Positions 1 through 10,165 are shown, counted from the first letter of the stretch. The stretch is 64,000 nt of DNA from an uncultured Pelagibacteraceae bacterium (GCA_902570675.1 CACFYZ010000003.1:1-64000); one strand, 5' to 3'. A program made the numbers and translations. The notes: generated from the letters alone by a model not told the origin.

Positions 1-2
1 TC

Positions 3-707
3 AGAAGAAATAGGACAGGAATGGTCTTCCAGAGGTTCGCTCTTTTCCCTCATCACAATATTATTGATAATGTTAAATTCGGACTAAGTATAAAAAATAT
101 AGAAAAAGCAGAGTCAAATGATAAAGCAATGTTCTGGATTGATAAAGTTGGTTTAAATGGTTTTGAATATAAGTTTCCTAATCAGTTATCAGGGGGCATG
201 CAGCAGAGAGTTGGATTGGCAAGGGCACTTGCAACCGATCCGGATATTCTTTTAATGGATGAGGCTTTTAGCGCTCTTGATCCATTAATAAGAACAGATA
301 TGCAGGATCAATTATTGGAGTTACAAAAAAATCTAAAAAAAACAATTATGTTTATAACACATGATCTTGATGAGGCCTTAAAATTAGGTGATCGTATTTC
401 GATACTAAACGGTGGAAAACTGGTTCAAGATGGTAGCGCTGAAGATATACTACTGAACCCGGCTGATGACTATGTCAAAAATTTTGTAAAAGATGTCAAT
501 CGAGCTAAAGTTTTAAAAATAAAATCGATAATGAATATTTCTGGAGTACAAAACAACTCTGACTCTTTCGTCAAAGTAGATGATAATATAGAGAGTTGCT
601 TACCTAAAATCCTTGAAAGTGAAAATGATTTGAATGTCTTTGATGATAATAATAAATTTGTAGGATTGATCTCGAGAAATAATGTTGCAAATATTTTAAA
701 AAATTAA
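3..707 (+). CDS. proV: Glycine betaine/proline ABC transporter ATP-binding protein (ProV/OpuAA-like), 5' truncated by window edge
   Basis: Frame is open upstream of the listed ATG (RRNRTGMVFQRFALFPHHNI); Q-loop VFQRFALFPH, signature LSGGMQQRVGLARAL, Walker B ILLMDEAFSALD, C-terminal CBS-like tail. Confidence 0.88.
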   Translation, partial: RRNRTGMVFQRFALFPHHNIIDNVKFGLSIKNIEKAESNDKAMFWIDKVGLNGFEYKFPNQLSGGMQQRVGLARALATDPDILLMDEAFSALDPLIRTDMQDQLLELQKNLKKTIMFITHDLDEALKLGDRISILNGGKLVQDGSAEDILLNPADDYVKNFVKDVNRAKVLKIKSIMNISGVQNNSDSFVKVDDNIESCLPKILESENDLNVFDDNNKFVGLISRNNVANILKN

Positions 708-729
708 GGATTAATTCTACTAAATTTTT

Positions 730-3138
730 TTATTGCCTTAAATTTTTACCGGTTTGGTCATAACAAGCATTATCAACAATTGAGGCATTATAAAACTCTC
801 CATTTATTTCAACTTGCAAAACTTCTTTGGATTTTAATAAATCATTGTTCAAGTATGCAAAAGCAATACTTTTTTGCACATAGTGGCCGAAGCCTCCAGA
901 TGTTACATATCCGATACATACTTCATTCTGCATAACAGCTTCATTGCTAGTCACATCTATGTTGTCAGTTTCAATTACCAAGGAAAATAATCTGTGATTG
1001 CTATCATCTTTAACTGCAGCGTCTTTACCAATAAAATCTTTATCCCAATTTATAAATGCAGAAAGGCCAGTTTCTTTTGGAGTATAGTCAGGTCTAAAAT
1101 CTAGTGTCCATGCGCCCCAATTTTTTTCTAGTCTCATAGACATCAAAGCTCTTCCGCCAAAAGGTTTAATGTTGAATTCTTCTCCTGCATCCTCAATAGC
1201 CTCATACAGCTTGATTTGATAGTGTGGAGCTACATATATTTCATATCCCAATTCTCCAGTAAATGACAACCGGTTGACTAATGCAGGAACACCAGCAACA
1301 AACATTTGTCTAGAATCTCTAAATTTAAATGACTCATTAGAAACATCTTCTCTTACCAATAATTGCAGTAAATTTCTAGACTTTGGGCCAGAAATAGCAA
1401 GGCCGTGATAATCATCAGATCTGTTTTTATAAATGACCTCATATTGATCTAGATGTTGTTCAAACCATCGTCGATGCATTTCCTGAGCGGCACCAGATCC
1501 ATAAACCATAAAATGATTTTCACTAATACACGAAACTGTAAGGTCCCCATATAATTTACCTTTTTTAGATAGCATTGGACTTAGTGCTATGCGTCCAACT
1601 TTAGGTATTCTACCTGCCAAAATATAATCCAAAAATTTTCTTGAGTCTTTTCCCTTAAATTCATGTTTAGAAAAATTAGCAATCTCTGTTACTCCAACGT
1701 TTTCTCTTACATTTTTTACTTCATTTGAAACATAGTTATGGGATCGAGAGCGCTTGATAGTTGGTTCTTCGTAAGCATCATCAGGATTATCAGCAAACCA
1801 TAGGACATTTTCGAGTCCAAAGCTGTCACCCATAACTGCTCCCATGTTAACGAAGCGATCATATAAAGCTGTAGTTTTTTGTTTCCTTCCTTTTGGCAAA
1901 GTCTCATTTGGAAATGTCATAATAAATCTTCGCTCATAATTTTCAGATGATTTAATTGTTCCATAATGTGGAGATGCATAATCACCAAACCGTGCGACAT
2001 CCATCGCCCAAACATCTATGGAAGGTTCACCATCAATAATCCATTCTGCAATACATTTGCCAACACCTCCTCCTTGACAGAACCCGGCCATAACACCGAC
2101 TGCTACCCAATAATTTCTCATACCTGGAACTGGTCCAATGAGAGGATTTCCATCAGGACCAAATGTAAAAGGGCCGTTAACAATATTTTTAATTCCTGCT
2201 TTTTCCAAAGCTGGCATTCTCTCAAAACCAATGACTAATCGATCTTGAATATTTTCTAATTTTGGTTCCAACAGTTCATGTCCAAAATCTAATGGGGTTC
2301 CCTGAACTTTCCAAGGAGTAGACTTATGTTCATATGTGCCAAGCAACATGCCTTGTCCTTCTTGTCTAAAATAGATATTACCATCAAAATCAGTTCCAAC
2401 TGGTAGCCTTGTTCCCTTAGGCATCGCTGCTATTTCTGGAATTGTATCAGTGATTAAATAATGATGCTCCATTGGCTGTACAGGCAAATTTAATCCAGCA
2501 AGTTTACTGACCTCTCTCGCCCAAAGTCCTGCAGCATTAATTACAATTTCTGTATGAATATTGCCCTTATCAGTAAACACATCCCAGGTTCCATCTTCTC
2601 TTTGCTTAGTGTCTTTAACCTCAGTATTTGTGTAATAGTTAGCGCCATGAACTTTTGCAGATTTTGCAAATGCATATGTGACACCCGATGGATCTACTTC
2701 TCCATCGATCGGATCCCACAAAGCTGAAATATATTTATTGGGATCGATAAGAGGATTTTTTTTTGCAACCTCCTCTAATGAGATAAACTCTTGATCAAGA
2801 CCCATATATCTGGCTTTTGTTCTTTCTCTTTTAAGATAATCAGACCAAACTTCATTAGAGGCTAAATAAAACCCTCCACTTGGTTTAAAGCCAACTGAAT
2901 GACCTGAAGTCTCTTCAATTTCCTTGTACAAGTTTATTGTATATGCCATCAGTCTGGATATGTTTGGATCTGAAGAAATGACATGAACGTTTCCTGCGGC
3001 ATGCCATGAGGATCCTGCTGTTAATTCTTTTCGCTCAAGGAGAACGCAGTCCTTCACCCCAAACTTTGCTAAATGGAAAAGAATAGAGCAACCTACAACT
3101 CCCCCGCCAATAACAACAACTTTAGCATGAGTTTGCAT
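730..3138 (-). CDS. FAD-dependent dimethylglycine/sarcosine dehydrogenase-like protein with C-terminal GcvT-like aminomethyltransferase domain
   Basis: N-terminal VVVIGGGVVGCSILFHLAKFGVKDCVLLER Rossmann; GSSWHAAGN motif typical of DMGDH/SARDH; C-terminal GcvT-like region (FTGELGYEIYV, RLEKNWGAW). Confidence 0.85.
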   Translation of the reverse strand: MQTHAKVVVIGGGVVGCSILFHLAKFGVKDCVLLERKELTAGSSWHAAGNVHVISSDPNISRLMAYTINLYKEIEETSGHSVGFKPSGGFYLASNEVWSDYLKRERTKARYMGLDQEFISLEEVAKKNPLIDPNKYISALWDPIDGEVDPSGVTYAFAKSAKVHGANYYTNTEVKDTKQREDGTWDVFTDKGNIHTEIVINAAGLWAREVSKLAGLNLPVQPMEHHYLITDTIPEIAAMPKGTRLPVGTDFDGNIYFRQEGQGMLLGTYEHKSTPWKVQGTPLDFGHELLEPKLENIQDRLVIGFERMPALEKAGIKNIVNGPFTFGPDGNPLIGPVPGMRNYWVAVGVMAGFCQGGGVGKCIAEWIIDGEPSIDVWAMDVARFGDYASPHYGTIKSSENYERRFIMTFPNETLPKGRKQKTTALYDRFVNMGAVMGDSFGLENVLWFADNPDDAYEEPTIKRSRSHNYVSNEVKNVRENVGVTEIANFSKHEFKGKDSRKFLDYILAGRIPKVGRIALSPMLSKKGKLYGDLTVSCISENHFMVYGSGAAQEMHRRWFEQHLDQYEVIYKNRSDDYHGLAISGPKSRNLLQLLVREDVSNESFKFRDSRQMFVAGVPALVNRLSFTGELGYEIYVAPHYQIKLYEAIEDAGEEFNIKPFGGRALMSMRLEKNWGAWTLDFRPDYTPKETGLSAFINWDKDFIGKDAAVKDDSNHRLFSLVIETDNIDVTSNEAVMQNEVCIGYVTSGGFGHYVQKSIAFAYLNNDLLKSKEVLQVEINGEFYNASIVDNACYDQTGKNLRQ

Positions 3139-3140
3139 TC

Positions 3141-4181
3141 TTAAGGTGTGAATTCTTTATTTACCTGCTTAAGAGTTTCGTCTGTTCCATGGTGAAAATG
3201 TTTTCTCATGTCCGGCATATATTTCATCGAAATTGGTTTTTTACCAACTGCAACTGACATTTCTCTCACGTGATGTGCTTCGGCGCCACAACAAATTCCA
3301 ATAAAGTTGATATTTTTTTCCATACAGTCTGCAGCAAATTTAGCCATTTCAAAACGATTACAAAAAAGATTATCCAAGGCTACAGGAAATGCATTATTTC
3401 CAGGAATACAATCACATCCATCATCAGAAATATTTAAAAAACCAGGTTCCTTTTCTGTTGTTCGATAAGGCACTGGCAATCCAGCAACATGGCAAGATAC
3501 TTTATCTCTTACTTTTTCTAGAAGTTTCATAGTCATATCTGGCCCTCTATAACAGTTTAAACCAACGACATTTGCACCCAAGTCTTCCATCATTTTACAT
3601 GCATCTTCAGGTGTATGTCCTTCTCTTGTCTTATCTCCCCTGGGTATCGCAAAATTTGTAACTGCAATCATGCCTTCATCTTTGATTGCTTTTAGAGCAA
3701 TTTTCATTTCCTCAGTCCAATTAATTGTCTCAGCGACAATAAAATCAACTCCCGCTTCCTTTGCCCACGCCACTTGTTCCTCATACATTTTCTGACATTG
3801 AATAAGAGATTGTTTATCATTTGGATCATAAATATTTGTATTTGCTACATCTCCACAAACCATAAGATCTAAATCTTTATATTCATTAGCTGTATCTTTT
3901 GCAATTTGAAGAGCATTTTTCTGTAAAGACTCTAATAAATGTTCTTTCCCAATTATTCTTAATTTTTCTCTATGGCCATAATAAGTGAAAGCTTGGACAA
4001 CATCAGATCCTGCTCTTATAAATTCTCTATGTAATTGAGTAACAACTTCTGGGTGCTCTAAAACAACTTCAGGAACAAATCCTCCTGCGGATAAGTAACC
4101 TCTTCGTTCCATGGCGAATAAATAACCTTCAGCACAAATGATTGGTCCCTCATTTAATCTCGTTATCAGATCTTTTTTCAT
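3141..4181 (-). CDS. Homocysteine S-methyltransferase family protein, probable betaine-homocysteine methyltransferase
   Basis: Zn-site motifs VGLNCYRGP and GICCGAEAHHVREM; adjacent to DMGDH-like gene. Confidence 0.82.
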   Translation of the reverse strand: MKKDLITRLNEGPIICAEGYLFAMERRGYLSAGGFVPEVVLEHPEVVTQLHREFIRAGSDVVQAFTYYGHREKLRIIGKEHLLESLQKNALQIAKDTANEYKDLDLMVCGDVANTNIYDPNDKQSLIQCQKMYEEQVAWAKEAGVDFIVAETINWTEEMKIALKAIKDEGMIAVTNFAIPRGDKTREGHTPEDACKMMEDLGANVVGLNCYRGPDMTMKLLEKVRDKVSCHVAGLPVPYRTTEKEPGFLNISDDGCDCIPGNNAFPVALDNLFCNRFEMAKFAADCMEKNINFIGICCGAEAHHVREMSVAVGKKPISMKYMPDMRKHFHHGTDETLKQVNKEFTP

Positions 4182-4292
4182 GAATGCACTCCTAATTTAT
4201 TCAAACAATAAATAAAAAATTATACCTAATTTAATATTCTGTCGAATTAAAAAAATGACAAGGCTATTCTTTTTTGGAATGAATAAGCATTT

Positions 4293-5663
4293 CTAATTTG
4301 AAAACAAACGCTCATCAAGCGGATAAGTAGAAATCGTTTCGTAACCATTATTTGTTACCACACCCTGATCCTCAAGCTTGACCATGTGGTCCCCATTAAC
4401 TTCACCCACTAAAGCCTCGACACAAAGAGTCAGTCCTGGTTCCAGAACAGCGTCAAAGGCATTTTTAACCAAACGGTCTGGGTAGGCGATCAATGGCCAT
4501 TCGTCACACATCCCGACACCATGCATAGGTGATGAATACTTGAGCGCCTGATACTTGTCCTGCAACACGTGCAAAGAATGAGTTAAGTCTTCCATGTGGA
4601 GGCCGGGCTTGAGAAGCCTTGTGTTATAGCGAATGTGTTCTACTGCCTCTGCATAACTCTCGCGCATATTAGCTGGCGCTAAACTATCTCCAATCCACCA
4701 GGTACGACTGAGATCTGCACAAATCCCATAGGGGCCGATCAAATCAGTATCAAAAGCAAGAATTTCGTTCTCAGATATGATCCTTGGCCCACATTCTTGA
4801 AACCATGGGTTGGTGCGTGGCCCTGAAGTAAGCAGTCTTGTCTCAATCCACTCGCCACCTCTTTTAATATTTTCTGCATGGAGTACCGCCCAAACATCAT
4901 CCTCTGTCACACCACCTTTTGGAATTTCTGCGCGTGCAAACTCCTCCATAACTGCCATCGAGCGTTCACAAGAATAAATAGAACAGCGCATTGCTCGTAA
5001 TTCGTGCTCGGTTTTGATAGCTCGTGCACGTTCTGTCACTTCCTCACCGTCACAGTACTCAAGCCCTGCTCGACGGACCGCATCTAAACCTGCAGGCTGA
5101 ATTTTGTCTATACCGACTTGTGTACAACCTGGAGCGTGAGTGGCAATTAAGTCTAGTACCTCAGCTGCGAAAGCGTCAGCTGCTGGCCCAATCCGGTCAC
5201 CACGGGCGAAGTAAAACATGTCCGCACCTGAGCGGCTCTCACGAACAAGTGGATTGTATTGGGCGAGGAATGGTGCGTTTTTATAATCCCAGAGTACCAT
5301 ATACCCATCAGCACAAAGCAAGCACGCCCGGAACGGATTGTGGGTGTTCCACAACTGCATATTTGTCGTGTCAGTTGCATAACGAATATTGAGGGGATCA
5401 AACATCAATAAGCCCCCATAACCCCTGGCTATAATTGCATCAGTCAAGCGTTTGTGTCTGGCTTTGCGCATCTCAGTCAGATCTGGCAATATAAGCCCTG
5501 CATCTTGCCATTCAGCATAGGCTAATGCAGTTGGGCCAATTTCGACACGATCGCCATCATTGATTGTTCCATCGCCCAGATGCAACCCCTGGCTTGGGTC
5601 TATCTTATGATTATCGCTGTAGTAATTATTTATATTTGGTAATATTTTGCGATTTATCTTCAT
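4293..5663 (-). CDS. dddP: DMSP lyase DddP-like (M24-fold)
   Basis: IDPSQGLHLGDGTINDGDRVEIGPT, FDPLNIRYATDTTNMQLWNTHNPFRAC, RGGEWIETRLLTSGPRTNPWFQECGPR, metal-site motifs FDTDLIGPYGICADLSRTWW, MHGVGMCDEWP, CVEALV, KLEDQ; very close to my recollection of roseobacter DddP. Confidence 0.9.
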   Translation of the reverse strand: MKINRKILPNINNYYSDNHKIDPSQGLHLGDGTINDGDRVEIGPTALAYAEWQDAGLILPDLTEMRKARHKRLTDAIIARGYGGLLMFDPLNIRYATDTTNMQLWNTHNPFRACLLCADGYMVLWDYKNAPFLAQYNPLVRESRSGADMFYFARGDRIGPAADAFAAEVLDLIATHAPGCTQVGIDKIQPAGLDAVRRAGLEYCDGEEVTERARAIKTEHELRAMRCSIYSCERSMAVMEEFARAEIPKGGVTEDDVWAVLHAENIKRGGEWIETRLLTSGPRTNPWFQECGPRIISENEILAFDTDLIGPYGICADLSRTWWIGDSLAPANMRESYAEAVEHIRYNTRLLKPGLHMEDLTHSLHVLQDKYQALKYSSPMHGVGMCDEWPLIAYPDRLVKNAFDAVLEPGLTLCVEALVGEVNGDHMVKLEDQGVVTNNGYETISTYPLDERLFSN

Positions 5664-5671
5664 TTTATTAA

Positions 5672-6814
5672 TTAAGGATTAATTCTATTCAAATAATTTA
5701 ATCTACCTACGATCTCATCCCTATCAATATAATATCCTTGGAGGTGTCTATTACCTGAATTGGCATCGTATTCTTTTCTGCCATGCAAGACTCTTCTGTT
5801 ATTAAAGCTAAAAATATCTCCAGCTTCTAATCTGAAATTGATTTCAAATATAGGGTCATGTAGCAATGAAAGAAGTTTACGATATGCTTCATAGAAGCTA
5901 TCCATAACTTCAGGACTGCAATCCATTATTCCCATATAAGCAACGCTGAACCGTATATCATTAAAATCATTGTTGTGATCTAGAGTAAATATGGGTTTAT
6001 GCATTACTCTAATTGTGTTTGCGGTGTAATCTCTATTTACAAATTTTACAGGTGTATCAAGAAGAATCTTGAAATATTCAGTAAAATTTTCTTTCATATA
6101 GCTTGCAACTTTAAATCCATCTAACGCAACTGATTCACCACCGGTTGCATCGTTTATTAAACAATGAAGGAACTGGTAGCCAGGAGCAATTTCATAATAT
6201 GGTAAGTCGATGTGATTTCTTAGAGCTGCAGCTGTATATGCTGAATTATTTGGATTAGGAATGTCGATTACTTCAAATGGTGTTTTAAAAAAAGTTTCTC
6301 TATGATGACTTATATTAGATAGAACATCAAAACCTGACTCTTTTTCAGTGGGTGCATTTTTTACAATTGAAATGCCCTTATAGTGAAGTTGTTCTAACCA
6401 TTTTTTTATTCCTTCATCTCCACTAATAATTTCTTGATAATCTATTTGAATATCTTCAAAATTTGATTGCATACTATTATCCCACAAAAAATAAGGTGAA
6501 CTATATATTTTCTTACTTTTCATCGTGTAACAGTTATGTCGAAGCCATTCGACGTCATAGTGACTTATATGGCCTCCTTCACTCCACTCAATCTCCAACT
6601 GCCCTTTATCATTTATTGTAAACTCTTTTGGGTAAATATTTTCTGAAACATTTAGCAAGTTAAAGGTTCTCTCCCTTGCAGTAGGGTGAACTTCTGATGG
6701 ACAATTATCCCTTAACCATAAAAAATTAAATTTACTCTGCTCACCATCACTCCAATCAATTAGAATCGATTTACCATTCTTTTTTAATGATGATATTGAT
6801 GGATTCTCATTCAT
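5672..6814 (-). CDS. Gamma-butyrobetaine hydroxylase-like Fe(II)/2OG dioxygenase (TauD/TfdA superfamily)
   Basis: N-terminal FLWLRDNCPSEVHPTARER motif of BBOX family; HIDLPYYEIAPGYQFLHC Fe-site motif; RRVLHGRKEY distal His. Confidence 0.85.
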   Translation of the reverse strand: MNENPSISSLKKNGKSILIDWSDGEQSKFNFLWLRDNCPSEVHPTARERTFNLLNVSENIYPKEFTINDKGQLEIEWSEGGHISHYDVEWLRHNCYTMKSKKIYSSPYFLWDNSMQSNFEDIQIDYQEIISGDEGIKKWLEQLHYKGISIVKNAPTEKESGFDVLSNISHHRETFFKTPFEVIDIPNPNNSAYTAAALRNHIDLPYYEIAPGYQFLHCLINDATGGESVALDGFKVASYMKENFTEYFKILLDTPVKFVNRDYTANTIRVMHKPIFTLDHNNDFNDIRFSVAYMGIMDCSPEVMDSFYEAYRKLLSLLHDPIFEINFRLEAGDIFSFNNRRVLHGRKEYDANSGNRHLQGYYIDRDEIVGRLNYLNRINP

Positions 6815-6817
6815 ATC

Positions 6818-7792
6818 TTATTTAAATGTATTATATTTTCTGTCCCAATTCGGAAACTTACCTTTTTGATTCTTATTTAAAGTTTTCATAATTTCAATCA
6901 AAAACAAATCTCTTTGTTTTTCTAGTTCTTTAATATTGAATTTTCCTGCTTGTTTTTTTGTTCCTGAAACCATTGCTTTTTTAAGTTTGTTGGTTAATTC
7001 AGGTGCTTTCAATTTTGTCCAAGGGAGTTTTAGTGCAGGACCAAATTGTTCCAGCATGTGTTTCATGCCAGTTTCTCCACCAGCTAAATGGAACGTTAAA
7101 CAAACCCCCATAAAAGCCCATCTCAATCCAGGACCATAAACAATTGCATCATCAACTTCATCCGTTGATGCTACCCCGTCATTTATAATATGCAAGGCTT
7201 CACGCCATAACGCTTCTTGTAGTCTGTCTGAAATATATCCTTCTATTTCTTTTTGAACAATAAGTGGTCGCATTCCAATATTTTCATATAATTTTTTTAA
7301 TTTTTTAACACTTATATGACTAGTTTTCTTGCCAGCTACAATCTCTACTAGAGGTAATAAGTATACGGGATTAAATGGATGACCTATTAAAACTCTCTCA
7401 GGAAACTTACAAGCCGATTGAATTTTTGATGGTAATAAGCCTGACGAACTAGATGCGATTATAACTCTCTTATCAACTAAATTATCAATTTGTTTGAGTA
7501 TATTTTTTTTAATCTTTTTGTTTTCTGGTGCATTCTCTTGAACAAAAGTTGTATCCTTCAATGCACTAGGTAATTTTGAATAGACCTTAAGATTTCTTAA
7601 TGAGGCATTTCTATTCAAACCGATTTTCTTTAAGCTTTTAAAAGCAGTTCGAACATTTATTTTTAGCTGCTCACGTGAAACACTATTAGGGTCATATGCT
7701 TTTACAGTATAACCTTTAGCTAGAAATCTTGCAGCCCAGCCTGCACCAATTACTCCAGTACCCACAATAGTGATGACTTTATTTTCTCTCAA
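6818..7792 (-). CDS. 3-hydroxyacyl-CoA dehydrogenase family, probable L-carnitine dehydrogenase (unfused form)
   Basis: NAD-binding [46 protein letters not shown]; overlaps the BKACE gene by 4 nt. Confidence 0.83.
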   Translation of the reverse strand: MRENKVITIVGTGVIGAGWAARFLAKGYTVKAYDPNSVSREQLKINVRTAFKSLKKIGLNRNASLRNLKVYSKLPSALKDTTFVQENAPENKKIKKNILKQIDNLVDKRVIIASSSSGLLPSKIQSACKFPERVLIGHPFNPVYLLPLVEIVAGKKTSHISVKKLKKLYENIGMRPLIVQKEIEGYISDRLQEALWREALHIINDGVASTDEVDDAIVYGPGLRWAFMGVCLTFHLAGGETGMKHMLEQFGPALKLPWTKLKAPELTNKLKKAMVSGTKKQAGKFNIKELEKQRDLFLIEIMKTLNKNQKGKFPNWDRKYNTFK

Positions 7793-8673
7793 ACTTTAAG
7801 CCCAAGTTTTTTTCTGGCTTCATCTGGCCCCATCACATTTGCACCAAGATTACTAATTATTGTAGTTGCTTTTTCAACAAGTTGACCGTTTGAGGCGTAT
7901 ACACCTTTTTCAAGATATAGGTTGTCTTCAAGACCAACTCTAACATTGCCTCCCAAAAGAACCGCTTGAGCAACCATCGGCATTTGATGAACCCCAATTC
8001 CAAAAGCTGCCCAGTTACTGCCCGATGGTAGCATGTCTACCATGTTTTTCATTGAACTGGTATTAGCCGGTGCCCCATAGGGAATGCCAAGACAAATTTG
8101 AAATAGAGGAGGGCTGTCAAGCAACCCTTCGTCATGCATTTGATTGGCAAACCACATATGTCCTGTATCAAAAATTTCTAATTCTGGTTTGACGCCTAAC
8201 TCTTGTATTCTTTTTGCACCAATCCTTAATTGCTCGGGAGTACTAACATAAATCATATTCTCATCACCAAAATTTAGTGTACCGCAATCAAGGGAACATA
8301 TATCGGGTAATATTTTCTCAACGTGACTGAGTCTTTCAATTGCATTAATAAAATCTGTATTCGGTCCAAATTTTAGGAGATCATCCTCAGGCCCAATTTC
8401 AATATCTCCACCCATGCCACTGGTAAGATTTATTATTACATTTGTTCCGCTTTCTTTTATTCGGCTCACAACCTCTTTATACAGATTATCATCTCTCGAA
8501 CCTTTTCCTGTTTTAAGATCTCTAACATGAATATGTGCTATAGCAGCTCCTGCTGATGCTGCTTCGATCGAAGCATTCGCAATTTGTTCTGGTGTAACGG
8601 GTATGTTTGGGTGTTTATTAATCGTATCCCCAGATCCAGTAACTGCACAAGAAATAATGACATTTTTATTCAT
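7789..8673 (-). CDS. DUF849 / beta-keto acid cleavage enzyme (BKACE), probable 3-dehydrocarnitine cleavage
   Basis: [43 protein letters not shown] and [26 protein letters not shown] are family hallmarks. Confidence 0.9.
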   Translation of the reverse strand: MNKNVIISCAVTGSGDTINKHPNIPVTPEQIANASIEAASAGAAIAHIHVRDLKTGKGSRDDNLYKEVVSRIKESGTNVIINLTSGMGGDIEIGPEDDLLKFGPNTDFINAIERLSHVEKILPDICSLDCGTLNFGDENMIYVSTPEQLRIGAKRIQELGVKPELEIFDTGHMWFANQMHDEGLLDSPPLFQICLGIPYGAPANTSSMKNMVDMLPSGSNWAAFGIGVHQMPMVAQAVLLGGNVRVGLEDNLYLEKGVYASNGQLVEKATTIISNLGANVMGPDEARKKLGLKV

Positions 8674-8712
8674 ATTTTTTTATTAGTTAAAATAAATTAA
8701 TTTACAATATTG

Positions 8713-8724
8713 ATACTATAGTAT
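8713..8724. promoter_or_regulatory. Perfect 12-bp palindrome ATACTATAGTAT in the 67-bp divergent intergenic region; candidate operator
   Basis: Sequence equals its own reverse complement; lies between two divergent start codons (8673 and 8741). Confidence 0.4.
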
Positions 8725-8740
8725 GTAATTATTATCAGGA

Positions 8741-10165
8741 ATGCAAAATCTACAAAAATTTTATATTAATGGAAAATGGATTAATCCTCAATCTAGTAAG
8801 AAAATGCCTGTAGTTAATCCTGCAACGGAGGAGATTATCGGAGAAGTCATATTGGGTAATGAGGAAGATGTGAATATAGCAGTGAATGCTGCTAAGGAAT
8901 CATTTAAAAGTTTTTCAACAACATCCAAAGAAGAGAGGATGGGCATATTAAAAAATATTCGAAAAATTTCCGAAGCTCGATTTGATGATTTAGCTGATGC
9001 CATGACAATGGAGATGGGTGCACCCAGAAAAATGTCGCGCGAGGCGCAAGCTGATGCAGCTATTGGTCATTTAGATGGATTTATTAGTGCATTAGAAAAG
9101 CATGAGGAAAAAATTCAGTTATCTAATACAGACGTATTATTAAAAGAACCAATAGGAGTATGTGGTTTAATCACTCCTTGGAACTGGCCGATAAACCAAA
9201 TCACTTTGAAAGTCTTACCTGTGATCGCAACTGGCTGCACCTCTATTTTAAAACCGTCAGAACATACACCATTGTCAGCAATGGTTTATGCAGAAATATT
9301 AGATGAAGCTGGGGTACCCGCAGGCGTATTTAATTTAGTTCAAGGTGATGGCGAGGGTGTAGGCATAGCTATGTCAAGGCATCCAGATATTGAGATGATG
9401 TCGTTTACAGGTTCTAAAAGGGGTGGAAAGTCAGTTACAATTGAGTCAGCTGAAACAGTTAAAAAAGTTACACTTGAGCTTGGGGGCAAGTCACCAAATC
9501 TAGTTTTTGCAGATTGTGATCTTGAGGAAAAGGTTACTGCTTCAGTAAATGAATGTATGTTTAATACAGGTCAATCTTGTGACGCTCCAACTAGACTACT
9601 AGTTGAAAAAAAATGTTATGATGAAGTTATCACAATTGCAAAAAGAGCAGCTGAAGCAATAAAAGTTGGTGATCCACTTGAGGATGGTGACCACCTAGGA
9701 CCGTTATTTGATAAGATCCAATTTGATAGAGTTCAAAATATGATTCAAGTAGGTATAGATGAAGGAGCTGAATTACTTGTTGGCGGTTTGGGTAAACCGG
9801 AAGGCCTGGAAAAAGGTTGGTTTACAAAACCAACTATTTTTATAAACGTAAATAATAGCATGAGAGTAGCTCAAGAAGAGATCTTTGGCCCTGTTCTTGT
9901 GATTATTCCGTTTGAAGATGAAAACGAAGCAATTGAAATAGCTAATGATACACCGTATGGACTTGCAGCATATTTGCAAACAGGTGACGTGGAAAGGGCA
10001 GAGAGGGTTTCAAGGCAGCTTAGAGCTGGTGGCGTCCACATTAATGGAGGAGGTTATAACTATGGTTCTCCATTTGGCGGCTATAAGGAATCAGGCAATG
10101 GCCGTGAAGGTGGTGACATGGGTCTTGAGGATTATCTTGAAACAAAAGCATTACACATTGCTTAA
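8741..10165 (+). CDS. NAD(P)-dependent aldehyde dehydrogenase family protein
   Basis: LITPWNWPINQI, VTLELGGKSPNLVF, FNTGQSCDAPTRLLV catalytic Cys, EEIFGPVLVI. Confidence 0.93.
   Translation: MQNLQKFYINGKWINPQSSKKMPVVNPATEEIIGEVILGNEEDVNIAVNAAKESFKSFSTTSKEERMGILKNIRKISEARFDDLADAMTMEMGAPRKMSREAQADAAIGHLDGFISALEKHEEKIQLSNTDVLLKEPIGVCGLITPWNWPINQITLKVLPVIATGCTSILKPSEHTPLSAMVYAEILDEAGVPAGVFNLVQGDGEGVGIAMSRHPDIEMMSFTGSKRGGKSVTIESAETVKKVTLELGGKSPNLVFADCDLEEKVTASVNECMFNTGQSCDAPTRLLVEKKCYDEVITIAKRAAEAIKVGDPLEDGDHLGPLFDKIQFDRVQNMIQVGIDEGAELLVGGLGKPEGLEKGWFTKPTIFINVNNSMRVAQEEIFGPVLVIIPFEDENEAIEIANDTPYGLAAYLQTGDVERAERVSRQLRAGGVHINGGGYNYGSPFGGYKESGNGREGGDMGLEDYLETKALHIA

Noticed and set aside
1716-2238. 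ORFs 1716..1907 (-) and 1966..2238 (+)
   Set aside because: Shadow frames of the 802-aa DMGDH-like gene.
5024-5401. ORFs 5024..5392 (+, 122 aa) and 5153..5401 (-, 82 aa)
   Set aside because: Both lie inside the dddP frame and have no recognisable family motifs; long spurious frames arise because dddP is GC-rich.
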